Shown here: in pieces, positions 35,563 to 44,524 of the stretch
How positions within the stretch are numbered: position 1 is the stretch's first letter
Layout of the letters: each line of letters starts with the position of its first letter
Source of the DNA: Lentibacillus kapialis
Lineage (GTDB): Bacteria > Bacillota > Bacilli > Bacillales > Amphibacillaceae
DNA: 64,000 bases
Direction: 5' to 3'
Assembly (NCBI RefSeq): GCF_014646635.1
Contig: NZ_BMNQ01000010.1
Location: forward strand, 1 to 64,000
Program-made: the position numbers and the translations under genes
The notes under the pieces: model-generated
Database searches by the model: none
What the model saw: only the letters and a program-made list of their open reading frames with translations
Told to the model about the DNA's origin: nothing

Positions 35563-36319
35563 TCAATGTGATCGATTGCTTGACTATTTTAATAACCAGC
35601 TGACTGAAGAGCAGAAGGCGGAGTTTGAAGCGCATTTATCAGAATGTGAAGACTGCCGGAATGAATTGGCAGAACTTGAACAACTGACTGAAGATCTGCC
35701 ATACAGCAGTGAGGCTGTTGATCCGCCAAGCGGCATGAAAGAACGTATCTTATCGAATGTTATTGAGGAAACAGTGGATGAAGTCAGTTATGAGGAATCT
35801 AATGTTTCGGTTTCGGACGTTCAGAATGAGCCCTTCAAAAAACGAAAAGGATGGTATAAACCATTAGTCGCGGCTGTATTGACACTTTCCTTGGTCGGGA
35901 ACGGTGCAGCAGTGATTTATGTAACGAATAATGAGCAAGCAACTGAACCAGCGCCTGAGCCGGAGGAAGATGCTTCACTGGACACGCTCGAAACAGTGAG
36001 GACGTTGCAACCTTCTGAAGGTGTGGATGCAAGGGCCACCGCTATGATGATTGGTCAAAATAATAAAACGAATCTGGTCGTCCAGGCAGCAGGACTATCG
36101 GAACTGGAAGGCGAAGAAACGTATCAAGTATGGGTTCTGGAAGATGAACAACCCTATCGCGCCGGTACTTTTGTTCCAAATGAAGATGGGGATGGCGGTG
36201 TATCGTACGTTATGAATTACGAGGGAGACCACAACTTCGACACGATTGCCATTACCAAAGAGCCCGATGCAAACAGCCAGACACCACAGGGAGAAATACT
36301 GCTGAGTTCATCACTATAA
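35552..36319 (+). CDS. RskA-type anti-sigma factor, membrane bound
   Basis: A 255-residue regulator. The N-terminal zinc anti-sigma domain has H28-x3-C32-x2-C35 (HLSECEDC); residues 103-124 form one membrane helix; the exterior part starts with an acidic Pro-rich stalk and continues as an RskA-like domain (VVQAAGLSELEGEETYQVWVLED). It should hold the ECF sigma factor at the membrane until a signal, probably proteolysis, frees it. ATG 35552 lies behind AAAGGGGGG. Confidence 0.9.
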   Translation: MTVNQCDRLLDYFNNQLTEEQKAEFEAHLSECEDCRNELAELEQLTEDLPYSSEAVDPPSGMKERILSNVIEETVDEVSYEESNVSVSDVQNEPFKKRKGWYKPLVAAVLTLSLVGNGAAVIYVTNNEQATEPAPEPEEDASLDTLETVRTLQPSEGVDARATAMMIGQNNKTNLVVQAAGLSELEGEETYQVWVLEDEQPYRAGTFVPNEDGDGGVSYVMNYEGDHNFDTIAITKEPDANSQTPQGEILLSSSL

Positions 36320-36327
36320 AACATATA

Positions 36328-36367
36328 AATCCGGAATGCTCCCATGACAGTGCATTCCGGATTTTTT
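36328..36367 (+). terminator. Intrinsic terminator after anti-sigma gene
   Basis: AATCCGGAATGC pairs with GCATTCCGGATT, then T6. The next gene therefore needs its own promoter. AAC-TTTTTC with the palindrome CTTTTTC-G-GAAAAAG follows at 36371-36387, a possible ECF or operator element. Confidence 0.9.
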
Positions 36368-36459
36368 CTCAACTTTTTCGGAAAAAGAGTGATCCAATTA
36401 TGAATTTGCTCCGTTAGCTTGATAGAAACAAAATAAAAATCTATTAAAGGAGAGGATTC

Positions 36460-37818
36460 ATGATGAATTGGAAAAGAACTTTAGTCGCAGCGCCATTGAG
36501 TGCGGCGCTCATATTTTCAGCTGCAGGGGTCCCGGTGAGTGCTGAAGCATCAGACAGTAATCCTTCTGTTGATACAGCCGCAGTTGATTTGAGAGCTGAC
36601 TTGGGTCATTTACTGAGTGAGCACGCATTCCTGGCAATTGAAGCGATGCGTAATGGGGCAGATGGATCAGAAGATTTTCAGGCATCCGTTGACGCACTAA
36701 AGTCGAACACAAAGGACTTAAGCAAAGCGATCGCCTCAGTTTATGGTGATGAAGCAGGTCAATCGTTTAAGGACATGTGGAGTGCACATATCGGTTATTT
36801 TGTTGATTATGTGAATGCAACAGCTGAAGGAAATAAAGAAGCAAAGCAGACAGCTTTGGATAATTTATCACAATATCGTGAAGACTTTTCCCAGTTTCTG
36901 GAGACTGCAACAGATAAACGTCTTGAGGCCGGATCATTGGCAGATAGTCTGCAAATGCATGTGGATCAACTAATCGGCGCATTTGACAGTTATGCAGCAG
37001 AGGATTACCAGCAGGCTTATAAGCATGAGCGTGAGGCAATTGGCCATATGCATATGGTAGCAAAAGGTTTATCATCAGCTGTCGTTGATCAAATGCCGGA
37101 TCAGTTTAATAACACCATGGCCGTCACGCCTGCCGGAGATTTGCGTGCAGATTTAGGAAAACTATTATCAGAACATGCTGGTATTGCGGCCATTGCTATG
37201 CAGAATGGGATTGAAGGAACGGCGGATTTTGAAGCATCAACCAAAGCGTTAAGCGGTAACACGGAAGATCTGTCTGCAGCCATTGCATCGGTGTATGGGG
37301 AAGATGCTGGTAAAAAGTTTGAAGATATGTGGTCAGAGCATATCGGTTATTTTGTCGACTATGTAAATGCGACTGCAGAAGAAGATGAAAAAGCTAAACA
37401 AGAAGCAATGGACAATCTGAAAATGTATAAAGAAGATTTCTCAGCCTTCATTGAAGAGGCGACCGGCGGCAATGTAGAAGCCTCTGCCATGGCTGAAGGA
37501 CTTCAAACACACGTCAATCAGCTTATCGGTGCATTTGATAGCTATGCAAATGGTTCCTATGATGAAGCATTCAGCCAGACACGCGATGCATACGGACATA
37601 TGTATGGGGCGGCTAAGTTGTTGTCTTCGGGAATCGTAGCCCAGAATTCTGATAAGTTTGCAAGTGATATGCCGTCAGAAATGCCTGATACCGGAATGGG
37701 TACTATGGCTGAACAAAATAATGACATGATGTGGGCATGGATTTTGGGCGCAGGTGTTTTTGCACTGGCGGCATTGGCAGCAATCCGCAAATATACCACA
37801 GCAAATCATGATAAGTAA
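36460..37818 (+). CDS. Duplicated His-conserving surface protein with MPDTG sorting signal
   Basis: A 452-residue secreted protein of no family I can name with confidence. A signal peptide covers residues 1-29. Two copies of an all-helical domain, about 43-215 and 227-400, share DLRADLG, IASVYG, HIGYFVDYVNATAE and QLIGAFDSYA. Four His are kept in each copy with identical spacing (55, 110, 167, 196 and 239, 294, 351, 380). The C-terminus has MPDTG (408-412), a membrane helix (424-442) and a basic tail: a sortase sorting signal. The class F sortase gene follows after 27 bases. Metal or haem binding is inference. Confidence 0.85.
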   Translation: MMNWKRTLVAAPLSAALIFSAAGVPVSAEASDSNPSVDTAAVDLRADLGHLLSEHAFLAIEAMRNGADGSEDFQASVDALKSNTKDLSKAIASVYGDEAGQSFKDMWSAHIGYFVDYVNATAEGNKEAKQTALDNLSQYREDFSQFLETATDKRLEAGSLADSLQMHVDQLIGAFDSYAAEDYQQAYKHEREAIGHMHMVAKGLSSAVVDQMPDQFNNTMAVTPAGDLRADLGKLLSEHAGIAAIAMQNGIEGTADFEASTKALSGNTEDLSAAIASVYGEDAGKKFEDMWSEHIGYFVDYVNATAEEDEKAKQEAMDNLKMYKEDFSAFIEEATGGNVEASAMAEGLQTHVNQLIGAFDSYANGSYDEAFSQTRDAYGHMYGAAKLLSSGIVAQNSDKFASDMPSEMPDTGMGTMAEQNNDMMWAWILGAGVFALAALAAIRKYTTANHDK

Positions 37819-37845
37819 TGTTAATTTCTGAAGGAGGCGTGCGGA

Positions 37846-38505
37846 ATGTGGAAGTTCATAAGCATATTGCTGCTGATGTTGTTAGTCAGCTGCGGGCAGA
37901 CGCAAAGCACGGGCTCCTTCAGTCAGCAGGATAAAGATGAAGTTCAAGTTCAAGGGGAAGTCACCCAAAAGACAGATGGTTCAGCAGAAAATAAGAACGG
38001 GAATCAGAATAATGACCAATTAGAGACAACGTCATCTTCAGTCATCAAGGATCCATCGTATGGAATTGTTCCGGAAACGATTAAAATTGACAGTATCGGG
38101 GTTGATTCGGCTGTTGAAAAAGTAGGTTTGAAAGATAACGGCCAAATGGGCGTTCCCGAGAATTTCCGGCTCACCGGCTGGTTTGACCGCGGATCAAAAC
38201 CAGGTGAGCGGGGGAGCGCTGTCATTGACGGCCACGTGGATGATAAAACCGGACCGGGCGTCTTCTTTGACCTTGAAGATATGAAAAAAGGTGACGAAGT
38301 GGAAGTTTTCAATGACGAGGGGGATAAATTAGTATTCGAAGTCGTTGATAAGCAAGTTTTTCCAATGAATGATGCACCGGTGGAAGACATTTTTGGCTAT
38401 ACATCCAGACGCATGTTAAATTTGGTTACCTGCACGGGTACTTTTGACCACTCAAAAGGAAGCCATCTTGATCGGCTCGTTGTGTATACCGAACTAAAAG
38501 AATAA
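37846..38505 (+). CDS. Class F sortase, predicted lipoprotein
   Basis: A 219-residue transpeptidase that would link surface proteins to the cell wall. The triad is visible as His130 (IDGHVDD), Cys196 (LVTCTGTFD) and Arg210 (HLDRLVVY). Instead of the usual signal anchor it has a lipobox LLVSC with Cys16, followed by an Asn/Gln/Asp-rich linker to about residue 65, so it may be lipid-anchored. ATG 37846 follows AAGGAGGCG. The adjacent MPDTG protein is its probable substrate. Confidence 0.9.
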   Translation: MWKFISILLLMLLVSCGQTQSTGSFSQQDKDEVQVQGEVTQKTDGSAENKNGNQNNDQLETTSSSVIKDPSYGIVPETIKIDSIGVDSAVEKVGLKDNGQMGVPENFRLTGWFDRGSKPGERGSAVIDGHVDDKTGPGVFFDLEDMKKGDEVEVFNDEGDKLVFEVVDKQVFPMNDAPVEDIFGYTSRRMLNLVTCTGTFDHSKGSHLDRLVVYTELKE

Positions 38506-38520
38506 TAACGATAATGAATG

Positions 38521-38551
38521 AGGCGATTCTTGTATAAGGATCGTCTTTTTC
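38521..38551 (+). terminator. Terminator after sortase gene
   Basis: AGGCGAT pairs with ATCGTCT around about 12 bases and ends in T5. It has one wobble pair. Confidence 0.6.
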
Positions 38552-38756
38552 TAACGCTACAAACTGAAAGAGGTTCAGATAGTCGCTTCAGGTGACATGA
38601 ACCATAATAGGATTTTATCAGAACAACGAGCGCAAACAGCGGCAGAAAGAGAATGAACATCGACACAAACCTCCGGATATATGTCGATATATATCGTTTT
38701 TTGCCCATTGTCATGTTATGATTAAGGCAAAATGGCCGGGGAGAGGGGAACGATGT

Positions 38757-39932
38757 ATGACACGTACTCAAACAATCCGGGCACTGCTGTTGCTGTTAAT
38801 CTGTTTGCTGCTGGCGGCATGCACCGGAAACGAACAGAAAACATCAAAAGACGCGGGCCATCACGATACAGCAGAACGGGGCGGGGAGATAAAAACGCGA
38901 AAGCCTGAAACGGGACATAAAACCATAACACTTTCTGCCATCGGGGATATACTGATCCACAAACGCGTCTACGAAGATGCCCGTACAGATAACGGATTTA
39001 ACTTTATGCCGATGTTAAAAAAGGTTAAACCGTATCTGAATGATACAACCATTACCTTTGCCAATCAGGAAACAATGATTGGAGGTCAGGCGCTGGGGCT
39101 ATCGACTTATCCGGCATTCAATAGTCCGTTTGCAGTTGGGGATGCTCTAAAGAACACCGGGGTCGATATTGTTTCCCTTGCCAACAACCATACATTGGAT
39201 CGCGGGGAAGAAGCCATTAGGAATGCCATCGAACATTGGAAAAAGATTGATATGATGTATACGGGGGCTTATAACAGTGAGGCTGATAGCAATAAGCTGC
39301 GTGTGTATGAAACAGACGAAGGTATTTCAGTAGCTTTTTTGGCTTATACCTATGGTACAAATGGAATACCAGTGCCTAATGGGAAGAGTTTTGTAGTGAA
39401 TTTGATTGATAAAGATCTGATGGCGGCACGGATTAAGGAAGCCAAACAGCAAGCAGATGCTGTTGTACTAAGTCTGCATTACGGTAAGCAATATAAACGA
39501 ATGCCGACTGCGGGGCAAAAAGACCTTGTGCAATTTGCCGCGAACAAGGGAGTGGACGTTGTATTAGGTCATCATCCACATGTTCTGCAGCCGATTGACT
39601 GGGTTGAAGGAAAAAATGGTCACAAGACGCTTGTTGCCTATTCACTCGGTAACTTCCTCTCCGGACAGGATGAGTTTTACCGCCGGATAGGGGGCGTTTT
39701 TAAATTTACGATCGAGAAAACATTGAACGGGAAGGAAGAAACGGTTCAAGTGAAAGCTCCAAAACTACTTCCGACGTTTGTGAAATTTCGGAATGAGACC
39801 GATTACGAGGTAGTCCCGATGTATCAATTGACTGATGATGAATGGGCAGATGCCGGCGAACATTATCAGGAAATCAAAAAGCATATGGCCCAGTGGGTAC
39901 CGGAATTGGAATTTATAGAAGAGCAGCCGTGA
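38757..39932 (+). CDS. CapA-family (PGA_cap) lipoprotein
   Basis: A 391-residue metallophosphatase-fold protein related to CapA/PgsA of poly-gamma-glutamate synthesis. The lipobox LLLAAC gives Cys22. Metal-site motifs appear in order: SAIGDILIH, FANQET, VSLANNHTLDRG, LSLHYGKQY and DVVLGHHPHVLQP. No capB/capC neighbours are present, so a capsule role is unsure and a stand-alone phosphatase of the cell surface is equally likely. ATG 38757 has GAGGGGAACG upstream. Confidence 0.83.
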   Translation: MTRTQTIRALLLLLICLLLAACTGNEQKTSKDAGHHDTAERGGEIKTRKPETGHKTITLSAIGDILIHKRVYEDARTDNGFNFMPMLKKVKPYLNDTTITFANQETMIGGQALGLSTYPAFNSPFAVGDALKNTGVDIVSLANNHTLDRGEEAIRNAIEHWKKIDMMYTGAYNSEADSNKLRVYETDEGISVAFLAYTYGTNGIPVPNGKSFVVNLIDKDLMAARIKEAKQQADAVVLSLHYGKQYKRMPTAGQKDLVQFAANKGVDVVLGHHPHVLQPIDWVEGKNGHKTLVAYSLGNFLSGQDEFYRRIGGVFKFTIEKTLNGKEETVQVKAPKLLPTFVKFRNETDYEVVPMYQLTDDEWADAGEHYQEIKKHMAQWVPELEFIEEQP

Positions 39933-40065
39933 GGTAATGACCCGCCTGAATTCTTATAAAGGTGAATAATACCGGCGATAAACCTTTTATGTGATTTATA
40001 AGCATAATTTGATATGATTGTCTTATAATTTTTATTAGAGTGCTGGACAAGGGAGCTTTTGCATA

Positions 40066-40878
40066 ATGGAATGGAAAAATATTTATCGCGGTATGCTGAT
40101 GGGGGCAAGTGATGTCATCCCCGGTGTGAGCGGGGGAACAATCGCTGTACTGCTCGGTATCTATGAGCGGCTGATTGCAGCTATCAACGGAATCATGACC
40201 AAGGATTGGAAAAAACAATTAACCTTTTTGATCCCATTGGGCATTGGGATCATAACGGCTATATTTTTACTGAGTAATGTGATTAAATGGCTGTTCAAGC
40301 ATTATCCGGAACCGACAAACTTCTTCTTTTTGGGGCTGATTTTGGGTGTGCTGCCTTATTTGTTCCATAAAGCTGATGCAAAAAATAAGTTTCAGATTAA
40401 CCATATCATACTGCTTTTAATCGGTGCGCTGATTGTTGGCTTACTGGGCTTCTTTCAGGCCAGTGAGGGCCCCGTTGTTGAAAATTTGACCGCATCCACC
40501 TATATCCAGCTGTTTTTTTCCGGATTCGTTGCCAGCAGTGCATTGGTTTTACCCGGAATAAGCGGTTCCTTAATGCTCTTGATTTTAGGTATGTTCTCAA
40601 CGATTATGACAGCCATCAGTGATTTACAGCTCGATGTTATCGCCATCACCGGTGCAGGTATTGTGATTGGGATTGTTTTCATGAGTAAACTTGTTAATTT
40701 CTTTTTAAACAACTATTATACTGGTACTTTTGCTGTTATTATCGGTATGGTAATCGGTTCAATTTTCGTCGTGTTCCCGGGTTGGCCGGGGAATATCTCA
40801 TTGGTCATATCAAGTATTGTCATGTTTGCCATGGGATTGGCTGCAGCTTATCTGCTTGGAAAACTTGAATATGAGTAA
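40066..40878 (+). CDS. DUF368 (PopT-like) polyprenyl-phosphate translocase
   Basis: A 270-residue membrane protein with about eight helices. DUF368 proteins (PopT) are known to recycle undecaprenyl phosphate across the membrane. The inverted-repeat halves show the conserved re-entrant motifs GASDVIPGVSGGTIAVLLGIYERLI and SALVLPGISGSLMLLILGM. Start ATG 40066 follows AAGGGAG by about eleven bases. It likely supports wall polymer and peptidoglycan synthesis. Confidence 0.86.
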   Translation: MEWKNIYRGMLMGASDVIPGVSGGTIAVLLGIYERLIAAINGIMTKDWKKQLTFLIPLGIGIITAIFLLSNVIKWLFKHYPEPTNFFFLGLILGVLPYLFHKADAKNKFQINHIILLLIGALIVGLLGFFQASEGPVVENLTASTYIQLFFSGFVASSALVLPGISGSLMLLILGMFSTIMTAISDLQLDVIAITGAGIVIGIVFMSKLVNFFLNNYYTGTFAVIIGMVIGSIFVVFPGWPGNISLVISSIVMFAMGLAAAYLLGKLEYE

Positions 40879-40949
40879 ACAAACTAAAAGACATACGGCT
40901 GAAAACTGGATATAATGATAGATAGCATGTTTTTGAGGGGGTTACCAAT

Positions 40950-41270
40950 ATGAAGCATATTGATACAGAAAAACAGTTTAATGAGATTATACAGTCTGAT
41001 GCGCCGGTAATTGTAAAGTTTTTTGCGGACTGGTGTCCGGACTGTAAGCGCATGGATATGTTTATCGGTGAGGTTATGGATGAATTTAACAATTATGCCT
41101 GGTATGAAATTAACAGTGACGAGGTAGAGGGCATTGCAGCAAAATATGACGTCATGGGCATACCGAGTATCCTAATATTTAAAGATGGTGAAAAAATTGC
41201 TCATCAGCACAGTGCTGATACGAAAACACCGGATTCGGTCAGTAATTTTCTTCATCAGCAATTGGCATAA
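40950..41270 (+). CDS. Thioredoxin-family protein
   Basis: A 106-residue cytoplasmic thioredoxin fold with redox motif W-C29-P-D-C32 and the cis-Pro loop VMGIPSILIF. The CPDC variant and length resemble B. subtilis YtpP. ATG 40950 follows GAGGGGGT. It has its own terminator. Confidence 0.87.
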   Translation: MKHIDTEKQFNEIIQSDAPVIVKFFADWCPDCKRMDMFIGEVMDEFNNYAWYEINSDEVEGIAAKYDVMGIPSILIFKDGEKIAHQHSADTKTPDSVSNFLHQQLA

Positions 41271-41278
41271 GATTATTG

Positions 41279-41310
41279 ATCACCCTTGATTCAAGGGTGA
41301 TTATTTTTTG
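41279..41310 (+). terminator. Intrinsic terminator after thioredoxin gene
   Basis: ATCACCCTTGA pairs with TCAAGGGTGAT, then TATTTTTTG. Confidence 0.9.
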
Positions 41311-41458
41311 TGAGATATTGCGTAGATTAAACAAACGTTTGATCAATGGCCGGCAGTTTTCTCATGTTTAAAAGGTGAATGCCGGCGGTTGTTATAATTG
41401 TAGATGGAACGTGCCATGTCGTAAGCAGTGGTGCGATGCCGGCAATTTTGTGCACGGG

Positions 41459-42085
41459 TCAGCCTATCGAAAAGCGCAATTCAGTTGAAAGCTCCAGCTC
41501 TGCATTTTCGAGCTGGGCTGTCTGATTGGTAACATGCAATTGATAGACGGATGTGAATGCGTGAGTGTCTGTTGCGGGGACTGAAATCGAGCTAATCGTT
41601 TTGTTATTAATCAGGTTCAAATCCTGCGGTGTATTGGTTACTTTTCCCCATTCAATCAGAAATGGCAAAATCCCCCGCTCTCTTTCCGGAAAAAGCATCT
41701 GCCATTCCAGAAGGCTGCCGTCCGGACGGTTGCGACTACCGGGAATTGGGCCTGTAAATGGAATATTGAGTTCCTGCAGATTCTTAATATCCTTATCCAT
41801 CTGGTCTGTTCTGAAGGCAAGCTGTATTGGTCCTTCATTTCCCTCCGCAAGCTCTCTGAAAAGCAAATGAATTAACGGATTCTCTGACCGGGCTGCAGTT
41901 GTTTCATCAAAAATGCCAATCCATTCGATATAACAGTCATTGCAAAAATAAGCAAGATAGTTGTATGTACCCCAGTTTGTATGCCGGCCGCCTTTTATAA
42001 CCGTAACATCATGTTTCCTTCCAAAAGTATTTGCCGCCTTTTCCGGGTCTTTGGCGGCGATAACAATGTGATCAATCGCAAGCAT
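41459..42085 (-). CDS. VOC-family (glyoxalase-like) protein
   Basis: A 208-residue protein beginning IDHIVIAAKDPEKAANTF, the glyoxalase_3-type vicinal oxygen chelate start, with the Glu site in CYIEWIGIF and LLEWQMLFP. Substrate unknown. ATG 42085 follows GGAGGGAT on the minus strand. The 41311-41458 stretch 3' of it holds the palindrome CAAACGTTTG and a GCCGGCA/TGCCGGC hairpin but no clear T-run. Confidence 0.78.
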   Translation of the reverse strand: MLAIDHIVIAAKDPEKAANTFGRKHDVTVIKGGRHTNWGTYNYLAYFCNDCYIEWIGIFDETTAARSENPLIHLLFRELAEGNEGPIQLAFRTDQMDKDIKNLQELNIPFTGPIPGSRNRPDGSLLEWQMLFPERERGILPFLIEWGKVTNTPQDLNLINNKTISSISVPATDTHAFTSVYQLHVTNQTAQLENAELELSTELRFSIG

Positions 42086-42156
42086 AATAATCCCTCCTAC
42101 CGCTATCGTATTTCAAATACATATTTCTGGAAAGCATTTACACTTGTTTGCAACCA

Positions 42157-42305
42157 ATTGGCTGAAGTTGTCACAGATTCGGCTTAAATGTTCACAGTTT
42201 TGGCTCAAGTTGTCACGAAATCGGCTCAAGTTCACAAATTTTCGGCTCAAGTTCACAAATTCCTGGCTCAAGTTCACAAAATTCCGGCTCAAACTGTCAC
42301 AAATT
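42157..42305. repeat. Degenerate ~21-base tandem array, seven units
   Basis: Seven units of 19-22 bases around the consensus CGGCTCAAGTTCACAAATT. Changes are concentrated at the junctions and in an optional GT (GTTGTCAC or GTTCAC). Both strands can be read as 7-residue protein repeats, but no ribosome site exists. It fills most of the gap between the VOC gene and ykoG. Confidence 0.9.
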
Positions 42306-42392
42306 AGCCGAGTCAAACACTCTGATTATCCACTTTTACACGAATGTTTGATATAGTGTCTACAAAAGCTAATGGAAACGGGTGAGTGTGAC

Positions 42393-43082
42393 ATGGAGAA
42401 ACCGAATATATTGATTGTCGAGGATGAAGAAAAATTGAGCCGGGTGCTGCAGCTTGAACTGGACTATGAAAACTACCAGACAACCGTTGTCCATGACGGG
42501 AAAAGTGCATTGGAGCTATTGACAGATCAGGAGTGGGAACTCGTGCTGCTTGATATTATGCTGCCGGAATTGAGCGGGATGGAGGTACTGCGCCGTGTGC
42601 GAAGGTTTGATGAATCCACACCGATCATTCTGCTGACAGCACGAGATGAGGTTTATGATAAAGTGAACGGCTTGGATCAAGGTGCCAACGACTATATAAC
42701 GAAGCCGTTTCAAATTGAGGAACTGCTGGCGCGAATCAGAGCGCAACTTCGTCAACCGCACAAAGGAGCCCGGCAGCACGAAAAGCTGAGTGTCGGAGAC
42801 CTGGTTGTGGATGTCGATGCCCGGGAAATACACCGGAATGAGCAGCTTATTGACCTGACTCCAAGGGAATTCGATTTACTTGTCTACTTGCTGAAAAATA
42901 AAAATGTCGTGTTGAGCAGAGATCAACTAATTGAACAGGTCTGGGGCTTTGATTATTTTGGGGATACCAATGTGGTTGACGTTTATGTTCGCTACCTGCG
43001 CCAGAAGGTCGACAAGCCGTTTGATCAGCCATATATACAGACCGTGCGTGGCGTTGGTTATACCATAAAGGAACATGTTTAA
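42393..43082 (+). CDS. ykoG: OmpR-family response regulator, YkoG-like
   Basis: A 229-residue regulator with Asp54 in LVLLDIMLPELSG, Lys in TKPFQIEELLARI and a winged helix ending YVRYLRQKVDKPF and VRGVGYTIKE. The order regulator-kinase-PepSY protein matches ykoG-ykoH-ykoI of B. subtilis, which supports the symbol. ATG 42393 follows GGGTGAG. Its stop overlaps the kinase start (TAATG). Confidence 0.83.
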   Translation: MEKPNILIVEDEEKLSRVLQLELDYENYQTTVVHDGKSALELLTDQEWELVLLDIMLPELSGMEVLRRVRRFDESTPIILLTARDEVYDKVNGLDQGANDYITKPFQIEELLARIRAQLRQPHKGARQHEKLSVGDLVVDVDAREIHRNEQLIDLTPREFDLLVYLLKNKNVVLSRDQLIEQVWGFDYFGDTNVVDVYVRYLRQKVDKPFDQPYIQTVRGVGYTIKEHV

Positions 43083-44431
43083 TGAGAATTTCCGTTAAAA
43101 TCCGGCTTTTTTCCAGCTTATTTATGCTTGTATTAATTTTGCTAGTTAATACGTCTATTTATTATTTATTTCATACCATATCTCTGGACAGGGAATTTGA
43201 GGACTTGAGTACGCAAACGCATGAAATCGTTCAAACATTGAAGGAAAACCCGGATATATCGACAAACGATATGCTTAAGGCCTTTTTGCCGCAAGAAGGT
43301 ATGATAAGAGTTATTGATAAGGACGGATCCGATATTGTTCGGGTTAAGAGAGCGGGTGATTATGGTTCGCTGCCGTCGAAGTATGTGACCTCGGAATCAA
43401 AGTCCGTGATCTCGAGAAGTGATGAGCCGGATTTTGCAATGGTCTCCAAACCAATTATCTGGAAAGATGGCAGTGTTGTTACGATTCAGGTCTATAAGCA
43501 TCTGACGGGACATACATCAACAATGGAAAGACTGCTTTTCGTATTGGCTGTCGCATCAGTGATCATACTGATTCCAACCATTGTAGCAGGCGTTTTTCTC
43601 TCCAGGTTCATTGTACGGCCGATTCGGGAGCTGACCGCCGCTATGAAGGAAAACACCACATACGGTAACTGGAAAAAGATCAATGAGGATGATCAATCAA
43701 AAGATGAATTGTATGATATGAAAGTAACATTTAACCGGATGATAGACCATTTGCGAGAAAACTTTGAAAGGCAGGAAATGTTTGTTTCAGATGCTTCTCA
43801 TGAGCTGAAAACACCGATTTCGATTGTCAAAAGCTATTCTCAGCTAATGAAGCGCCGCGGAAGCGATAACCCGGATCTGTTGGTGGAGTCAACTCAAGCC
43901 ATTGAGTCACAGGCAGATAGGATGCAAAAGTTGGTCGAGCAGATGCTGCTGCTGGCCAGAAATAAGGACAGAGAAGTGTATGAACCGTTCGATATCGTTG
44001 AGCTGTGCCAGTCAACAGCAGAGACGTTTAAAGAAGCCTATGACAGGAATATTTTCTTTAGTACAACTGCGGATAACCTTCAAGTAAAGGGAAGTTACGA
44101 TCAGCTGCAGCAGGTTGTCTATATATTAATGGATAATGCGGTGAAATATAGTCAGGATGCTGTCAAACTCACTGTGAGCCAAGACGTGCGGCATGCTGAA
44201 GTGAAGGTACATGACAATGGGCCGGGAATTCCTGAGATAGAACAGGAAAAAATATTCGACCGCTTTTATCGGATCGACAAATCGAGGAGCCGAGAGACAG
44301 GGGGCACTGGATTGGGACTATCCATAGCAAGGACCATAGTAGAGGCACACGAGGGTATACTCACCGTTTCGAGTGTACCTGGCAAAGGGACTGTTTTTAG
44401 GATACAGCTGCCGGTTTCTCAGAAAGGTTAA
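43082..44431 (+). CDS. ykoH: Sensor histidine kinase, YkoH-like
   Basis: A 449-residue kinase. Helices at about 10-30 and 150-174 enclose a sensor of about 115 residues; HAMP follows (FIVRPIRELTAAM), then DASHELKTPI with His240 and ATPase boxes VYILMDNAVKYS, VHDNGPGIPE and GGTGLGLSIA. The signal is unknown. Start ATG 43082 overlaps the regulator's stop. Confidence 0.85.
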   Translation: MRISVKIRLFSSLFMLVLILLVNTSIYYLFHTISLDREFEDLSTQTHEIVQTLKENPDISTNDMLKAFLPQEGMIRVIDKDGSDIVRVKRAGDYGSLPSKYVTSESKSVISRSDEPDFAMVSKPIIWKDGSVVTIQVYKHLTGHTSTMERLLFVLAVASVIILIPTIVAGVFLSRFIVRPIRELTAAMKENTTYGNWKKINEDDQSKDELYDMKVTFNRMIDHLRENFERQEMFVSDASHELKTPISIVKSYSQLMKRRGSDNPDLLVESTQAIESQADRMQKLVEQMLLLARNKDREVYEPFDIVELCQSTAETFKEAYDRNIFFSTTADNLQVKGSYDQLQQVVYILMDNAVKYSQDAVKLTVSQDVRHAEVKVHDNGPGIPEIEQEKIFDRFYRIDKSRSRETGGTGLGLSIARTIVEAHEGILTVSSVPGKGTVFRIQLPVSQKG

Positions 44432-44480
44432 TGGCTTTCTCATCATTTTTTAATGTGATGCACAGTGTCCTTTCATTTGC

Positions 44481-44498
44481 AATGGTTATCATACCATT
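44481..44498. promoter_or_regulatory. Inverted repeat before ykoI
   Basis: AATGGT-TATCAT-ACCATT is perfect over six-base arms. It lies 27 bases before the PepSY gene and could be an operator or part of a promoter. Confidence 0.35.
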
Positions 44499-44524
44499 AG
44501 AAAACAAATGAGGAGGTATTTCAT

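Noticed and set aside
42113-42356. ORFs on both strands with 7-residue repeats
   Set aside because: Caused by the 21-base DNA period; no start signal and no known family.
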